Under the pieces are notes generated by a model. That model was given only the letters and a program-made list of their open reading frames with translations, did not search any database and was not told where the DNA came from. 64,000 nt of DNA from Lamellibrachia luymesi (lineage: Eukaryota > Annelida > Polychaeta > Sabellida > Siboglinidae). A program made the translations under genes and the position numbers. Location: assembly GCA_009193005.1 (NCBI GenBank), contig SDWI01000045.1, forward strand, positions 756,179 to 820,178, read 5' to 3'. This document shows, in pieces, positions 58,522-64,000 of this stretch (its first letter is position 1; each line of letters opens with the position of its first letter).

Positions 58522-61500
58522 AAGTCCTAACAAAATGAGTCACATGTGCAAATTTGAAAATATTGAGTTACATCATTGGAAAGAGCAGATATTAAGCTTT
58601 CATATGATGCATAATATAAGGACATAGTTCACTCACAGTCGAAGTTATGTTGCAATGAACATGCATGGCGTAGAAACGTTCAAACTAAGAAAAACGCATT
58701 TGAAGTTCAAGTACATGTTTACTTCAAAATACATTAGTTACCAAGAACATATTTCTTTGAAATTTTGCACACCATATGCTTAAGGTATTATCTTAAGTTA
58801 CTGAAAATATTAAATAAATCTGTAACATACTAAATAAATTATGAGCAAAAGAATTTACCCTGTATATAGCCGTAATTGTATTTGTGTACAAACAGTACAA
58901 CAGAACCACTGCACACACAAACAGACTGGGTTGTCATGTTAGTGATTTTATTAGTCAACTGACAATGTACTGGACATGCTTAACTTATTGAACAAACTAA
59001 AAAGGTTTGTTATTTAAGCTCCCCCCCATGACAAGACAAAACCAATCAGCTGATAGTATCATATTATTTATAATCATCAAATCAGTGATTGCCACATTTC
59101 AACATTGTTACATTTAAACACTGATAAATAAAATGTATAAATACTACAATCTACAAGTCCAGCACTGTGTTCTTTATCAGCAATGTTTCCTTTCCCAGCA
59201 TTGGCGAACATAACTCCAGGGTTTATTGCACCAAACTTGTGAACACAAATAAATGTTAGTTTATTATATTGTACACAAACATAATAAGATTACTAATCAG
59301 TGTAATCATTGACATCAATTTAAAATGTCACCTAAAACATCTCACACCAATATTGTACAAAACATTTAAACTGAAAATTAATGCAGATGCATAATTTAAT
59401 CTAATTACAACATTAATGTGATAACTTAATAGTGGCAGGGTGGCTCAATTGTTTGCTGCTTGCCTTATTACATTGGATTTAAAACCTTGGCTTTGTGTAC
59501 AACTTGCAAAGTTGCACAGCACCTGATATAGAGTGGAACTTCATCACATTAAGGTCACTCTTGGGACTGGGTCGAAGTGACCGAATAAAGAATAACTGTT
59601 AGCGGGACTTAACGTCCTGTACATTACTCTCACGAAAATAATTATCACTGAAACATGGTGAAAAAAATACTTGATAAAGGGATGCATCTAACTGGCAGAA
59701 CAAAAGATGAGACGGGTTAGTGCAATATTGTTAATCCTTTCTTTCAGACAAATAACATTTAGTGATTAAGAAAATGTATTGCCCATATCAGCTGATCTTT
59801 AAAAACATTGGGTTAGTGTATTGATGTTTATGTCAATTGCAATAGATGTACACATTTCTAATATGTAATTGCAAATATTGGTCAGTGGTAAGTAGTCACA
59901 GTGTGTTGTATATTATTTGTGTGGTGTACAATAATCATGACATTCGACAATATGTTGTAAAATACCTTAAATGTTGGAACTTCCCAATTCCTGGCAACCA
60001 ACAAAGCCGAGTTCAAACAGATGCTTCCGACAAGTATGCTCTATTGCTGTATTGCAGGAAGATCTGAACGAGAAATGTTGGAGCACAATGAGTTATTAAT
60101 TAGAATGCTGGTGAAATGTGTACAAATATATTCCAAAAATAATGTGTGACTATAATATAAGGACCCGGGGCCCGATTATTCAACTCAAAATTCTTTATTT
60201 CACACTCATATACATATTCCGTACAGGTCAAAAACAAATTACATTTCATTTGATTAACTGTTAGATTTGTTTACTTATATATATATATATATATTGATAT
60301 AGATTTTGCAGTGTGCGAACGATAATACATGGTGTCCAGTAACTCACAAATCGTTATCTTGAACATTTTTACATATAAAGCTTCTCAAACACCTTTAACA
60401 TCTGTTCATCGATCTGAAACCAGAAAAATTTACACCATTTCATGTCGTTTCTGTGAGTACACCCAAAAACAAAATACGATCCTATTGTTCACAAAGGCAT
60501 CGAAACAGCCGAGGTCGCCAGTGGACTCCAGAGCTAAAACTAGGTCACGAGACTTACGTTCCCTATTCTTGTTTTGCATACTAGTGATGTTTTCCATCTA
60601 AAACTTTGCCCTGACTGATTGAACTAATTGGTAACTAATTGAACTACTTATTAATAGATTGAACTACTTAGTAACTGATTGAACTACTTGCTGATTGAAC
60701 TACTTTGTAACTGATTGTGCATCTTGGTTACTGATTGAATTATGCAGTTACTAATCAGGTAAATGTTTGCTGGAGTGTGGATTCCATCCGTACATTACAA
60801 TTAGAACAAAGGTTGAAATATAAGATGCCATGTTGCCCAGGTGAGCATCAGTGAGGACCAAGAAGAGGAAGGTACAGAGGCGGCAGAGGAAGATGTACAG
60901 TATAGCTACAGTGCACTGAGGAATGCTGTCAGTCGAAATATGTCTCTGTGGAAGTCACATGATGGTCCAGCTCGCCGTGAAGTCTACATTCATCCTGTGC
61001 AACCAAAACACCCCCAAATCGACTACAGCGATGATGACAGTGAATTGTCAGACACAGATGCCATTTCAGGTAGAAATTATTTTAAAAGATTCCATCTTTG
61101 TGGATCAATGCACTATATATAAGATGAAATATTATAAAATTTTAATATATATAAACCAATAGAATTGTTTAGGAGAGACATACTTGAAAAGTTTGATTCA
61201 AGCCAACCTTCTGAAAATTCAAGATATTTCTTGTTCTAGAAAATTAGCCTTTGAACAAATTAACTGTGACTAATTGTTATTTTTAATTGCTGGCATGTTT
61301 AGTTGCAGTGTGAGAGGGAAAGGCACGTGGTCTAACTGCCTTGTTATCTGGGCATTCATTAGTATTTGTGGATAGAACATGCATTTCAGGGTATCAAGAT
61401 TATTGGTTTCTTCTATCTGAGCCTCTGTCTTCAACTTCAGTTCCCAAAGTCAACCCCATGGAAGAGGAAGGGGAGGAGAAAGAGGAGGAGAATTGGGACT

Positions 61501-62250
61501 TGGAGTTGGAGCCAGTTCCACCAATTAGTTCTTATGGTTAGATAGTTTCTTTGTCTAAATTAACATTAAATCAATATTTTCTAGATTAAAAATAACTGGT
61601 CAGTCTTTAGAATCGTTCATTTCACAAGTGATGTTTTCTTGTTGGTATACTGGCCTCTCACTGGCAGCCTTTGAGAATGGAGCTTCTTATGTCTTGAAAA
61701 TGATCATTTAGGCACAAACACATAGTTTGTTGGCATACTTGCAGCAAAATGTAGCACAAAGTGTGATACATGACAAAGGGGGGAAATGTGTTAACAAATG
61801 TTTTATAACAATAACAGCAAAACAACAACAAAAAGTTGCAAGAAGCATGTATAGTTTTATAACTGGGAATCTCATGACTAATTTGTATTGTGTTGTATTT
61901 TGTGTTGAATTATATACAGCCTGTACAGTAAGAAAAGTTAAGAAATTGTAGGTATTCTCGCTTCATTTCAGAATGAGGCTCCTGATCATTGTTGGAGATC
62001 AGAAAATAAAACGGAAAATTATCGAAAAATTATCGAAAATGTGTTCATTCATTGCGGTATTGTTTCAGTCGCTCCTGCCCCCTGTCTGTCTACGGACACA
62101 CTACAGACCACCTGTGTGCCGTCACACGACGTTTTTGTGCCTAGTGAGCAGCACGTGACGTCGATCCAGCGTCAATCTGTTCCCAACTGTGTCACTGAAG
62201 GCCAGTTTGATGACGCGGATGATGACACGGATTCCGGCAGAAATCGCTAG
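52945..62250 (+). CDS. Leucine-rich repeat protein with acidic C-terminal tail
   Basis: Nine coding exons: 52945-53607, 54125-54337, 54901-55159, 55442-55590, 56216-56347, 57026-57184, 60841-61069, 61441-61536, 62069-62250. They sum to 2082 bp, 693 residues plus stop TAG, all in phase. Residues 1-30 form a charged helix (MEEAEERIRKLKERLSDYG). About 34-472 are roughly sixteen LRRs of the intracellular type with LxxLxLxxNxLxxLPxxxxxLxxL spacing, like SHOC2/PIRL-type scaffolds. About 473-525 are a capping segment (YWSPTFQNDLGLDILKVPQV, RDPALKDNWRGRGR). The rest is acidic and disordered (EDQEEEGTEAAEEDVQ, YSDDDSELSDTDA, MEEEGEEKEEENWDLELEP), ending TDSGRNR. No signal peptide or membrane segment. 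The start is the first ATG after acceptor TTGCAG at 52923. I do not recognise the orthologue; a cytosolic scaffold role is inference. Confidence 0.85.
54640..54714. repeat. (CA)n microsatellite
   Basis: CACACG/CACACA run in the LRR gene intron 54338-54900, followed by dispersed repeat family C. Confidence 0.9.
54745..54890 (+). mobile_element. Dispersed repeat family C, copy 2
   Basis: ACTTCTATTGCGCTAAAATC, CAAAAGGGGTTAAGCAG, AATCGATTTGCAATTCCAG and AAACAGTTGGATAGATG match the copy at 34783. It stops about 10 bp before the acceptor of the exon at 54901. Confidence 0.55.
55442..55590 (+). other. LRR gene exon 4 with GC donor
   Basis: Encodes QNRIYELPSSFSKLQSLRV to LRVDNNK and ends AACAAG-GCACGT. 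Joining at GC gives DNNK-IAELPESF, a perfect LRR consensus in phase. There is no GT donor that keeps the LRR spacing. Confidence 0.8.
55640..56000 (+). mobile_element. MITE family A, copy 4
   Basis: CAGTCGGTTTAATAAAAGAG, GTCATCGAAAGAATCGACTT, GATGATTTCATCAAAACTAA, ATTTGCACAAATGAACTAGC, AATTGAAGAGGGACCTTTC: same order as the copy at 9510. Confidence 0.6.
57264..60567. mobile_element. Large inverted-repeat (foldback) element, split by an insertion
   Basis: The left arm 57264-57940 is inverted relative to 58078-58455 and then, after an interruption, 60275-60567. Examples: TTTGGGGGCATGAGC (57588) against CTCATGCCCCCAAA (58408); CACTTAGGTGTC-type block CATTTAGACACCTTGTTAGG (57612) against CCTAACAAGGTGTCTAAATG; TAGCTCTGGAGTCCACTGGC (57293) against GCCAGTGGACTCCAGAGCTA (60513). 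Outer ends are ATAGGGAACATAAG and CTTACGTTCCCTAT. The loop is about 137 bp. It fills most of the LRR gene intron 57185-60840. Arms of ~680 bp with a tiny loop suggest a Foldback- or Mutator-like derivative; no transposase is seen. Confidence 0.75.
58457..60270. other. Sequence interrupting the right arm of the foldback element
   Basis: Starts with (AT)n(GT)n at 58457-58520 and ends at another (AT)n near 60272-60296. In between is AT-rich non-coding DNA, including a mariner-like end near 59530-59630 (ACATTAAGGTCACTC, GTTAGCGGGACTTAACGTCC). Its absence would restore arm symmetry, so it is probably a later insertion. Confidence 0.5.
60610..60765 (+). repeat. ~20-bp degenerate array x ~7
   Basis: ACTGATTGAACTACTTAGTA units with variable length. 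It ends about 75 bp before the LRR gene exon at 60841. Confidence 0.8.
60841..61069 (+). other. LRR gene exon encoding the acidic tail
   Basis: Encodes EDQEEEGTEAAEEDVQYSYS, SLWKSHDGPARREVYIHPVQ and YSDDDSELSDTDA. Several SDxD/E sites look like casein kinase 2 targets. It starts GTGAGC directly after CCCAG; the reading frame and coding composition argue that this is exon, not donor. Confidence 0.75.
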
Positions 62251-63341
62251 TGCATCTGGATTTGTGACATATTGTAGGGTTACAAGACCTACTGTGGTAT
62301 ACATGGTGTAGTGTACATGGAACATGATGCTGTAATTGTTGCACATGATAGAGAAATATAATCAATAATTCATGGAATGTTTCAGTCTTGGTGCATTTAC
62401 TATATGTTTTGAGATTGCCTTCTGCTATAGATTTAACCAAAATGACAATAACACTGGTTAAAGATAGATCAAATGAAAACGTAATTTTATCTTGTTTTAA
62501 TTATGTAAACAATTTATTACTAATTGATATTACAAAGAACAATGTGTACTATGTTGAGTATAGTGCAGTCTTGTCCATTGTGCTATCTTAACGGAAGGCC
62601 AAGTAAGTTTAATTTTAGCCACCAGGTGGAGTTATTAGTCTTGTGCATTGTTAATGAAAATATTGTATTTTCAGGGATTAGTGTCTTCTTGATGTCTTGG
62701 TAACATAATTGTTGTTTACCAGTGCACAATTCTATCTACGACTGTATGGAATTAAAATTGGGAGATTTCTTGATAAATATTAGGAGTTAATGAAATGAAA
62801 TAAAGATGTGCAGTGGTGAAATGGTGAATGGTGCCACTGGTGAGAGGAACCCCTAGAAATGTTAAGTTCACATCAACATGGAAGTGTGGCAGCTACTGCA
62901 GAAAACAAATTGTTTCAGTTATGAAAATCCCACGTACCTTTGGTACACATGTACAGAGAATGATTATGTAAAAATATAGTGAGGTAATTGAAATGTCAAA
63001 AGTTGTGTTACAAATATATCCATTGTGTCTAATTTTAATGCACTTATATAGCGTTATTAAATACAGCTGTATAACAAATGAATGCACATGTGTTTCTGTT
63101 AATTAATTGGCAAACCCCAACTAGGTATCGCCCCAATGGTTGGTATCTATTTGATGAGCATTGGCCACAACCCAGCAGTTCCAGACAGTTGAGGTCCTCC
63201 GTGTTTGTTCTTATGCACATTTATCTTGCTGGATTAAAATTGCATTTCCCAAAGTAGGTAATTCTACATCATGTTAACGACGTATTAAGCTGTTTTCTCT
63301 GAAACACGGTGTTGGTATAGAATAATGTTATGTATGCCCAT
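62251..63341. other. 3' flank of the LRR gene
   Basis: AATAAA at 62799-62804, about 550 bp after the stop, is a plausible polyadenylation signal. The remainder is AT-rich, with no other gene visible. Confidence 0.45.
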
Positions 63342-64000
63342 CAGTGCCCTGCGCGGGCCTATAATTTGAGCCCGACCCGCAATTAGCAGTTAGAATCCAG
63401 GCCTGCAAAATTCATTCAGCCCAGGCCCACAAACTAGAATTTAGGCCCTGGCCTGTTAATGTTTGGCCCGCATGTTCCAGGCCCGGCCCATACCTGCTTA
63501 ATTTAGAAAACGCCTATTATCCTATAATAAAAACGAAACAAACTAATACATACGTATTGTTTTATTAAATAACGTTAAAAAACACTCCTGTTTCTACTCC
63601 AGTCACAGTATTTTGGAAATGCCAGTAGATGTTTCAAGAATTACAACACAAAGACATGGATATGAGGCTATGAGTACATTTTATATGAAATGTCTCCGAA
63701 ATGTTTCTATTAAAAGAATGCACATTATTAAAATGATACCATTGGAAGTCCCATTGTTGAAAAGATTAAACTGCACTCCAATATATAAAGCACTGGTGTA
63801 GTTCATAATTTCATGCAAGGTCTCAATTTGCAACTATGCAGTATTAAAGAAATAATTTTAAACATTACCGAGAAATACAATTTATAATCAGGTTTTATTA
63901 ATAATCTGGGTTTTGTATTAATATTTGTATTAGGTCCAGGCCCAGACTTGGCTCGGCCTGTTCACACTTGGCTTGGCCCAAGCCCGATATTTTTCAGGCC
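63342..64000. mobile_element. GGCC-rich hAT-like element, cut by window end
   Basis: Begins CAGTGCCCTGCGCGGGCC with a cluster of GGCCC/GGGCC words (63.34-63.5 kb). Similar words in inverted arrangement (GGCCCAGACTTGGCTCGGCC, GGCTTGGCCCAAGCCCGATA) resume at 63.93 kb and run off the end. CAGTG ends and subterminal GGCC repeats are common in hAT elements. The body has no recognisable transposase. Confidence 0.5.

Noticed and set aside
57280..60601. Two related frames (HRSETRKIY...CEYTQK) as paralogous genes
   Set aside because: They are the two inverted arms of the foldback element; frames differ and end at arm boundaries.

Overview
This is eukaryotic nuclear DNA from an animal, almost certainly a marine invertebrate. 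Genes are split into many short exons with GT-AG introns. Introns are full of non-LTR retrotransposon fragments, tRNA-derived SINEs, small inverted-repeat DNA transposons and an unusually large number of minisatellites. The proteins resemble deuterostome/vertebrate orthologues closely, but no base in the window fixes the species. Minisatellites that start exactly at exon-intron junctions recall what I remember being described in amphioxus genes, so a cephalochordate is a reasonable guess, not a conclusion.

Layout. Positions 1-6453 are AT-rich upstream DNA with a long degenerate tandem repeat, a TTAA-flanked piggyBac-like element and no gene I can support. Positions 6454-28014 (+) carry DDX46 (PRP5), the DEAD-box ATPase of early spliceosome assembly: 20 coding exons with every junction in phase, only the short first coding exon missing. 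Positions 28015-30414 are the tail-to-tail gap to the next gene. Positions 30415-51277 (-) carry CCDC57, a long centriolar/microtubule coiled-coil protein: 21 coding exons assembled here into an uninterrupted 1066-residue frame. Positions 51278-52923 are a head-to-head intergenic region. Positions 52945-62250 (+) carry a leucine-rich-repeat protein with an acidic tail (9 coding exons, 693 residues) that I cannot name. Positions 62251-64000 are 3' flank, ending inside a GGCC-rich hAT-like element cut by the window edge.

Mobile DNA sits mainly in introns. The largest case is an old minus-strand PHD finger/endonuclease/reverse transcriptase LINE (11.4-15.75 kb) with two plus-strand LINE fragments inserted into it. 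Other LINE pieces lie near 19.7, 25.1, 36.6, 43.2, 46.7, 48.8 and 50.3 kb. One tRNA-SINE family occurs on both strands. An imperfect inverted repeat spans 57.26-60.57 kb.

The most striking pattern is at splice junctions. At five or more exon-intron boundaries of DDX46 and CCDC57, a tandem array starts within the last bases of the exon, or copies the acceptor plus exon start, so a real splice site is followed or preceded by one to eleven near-perfect decoys. The genes do not form an obvious pathway: DDX46 is a nuclear splicing factor, CCDC57 is centrosomal, and the LRR gene shares a putative bidirectional promoter region with CCDC57.
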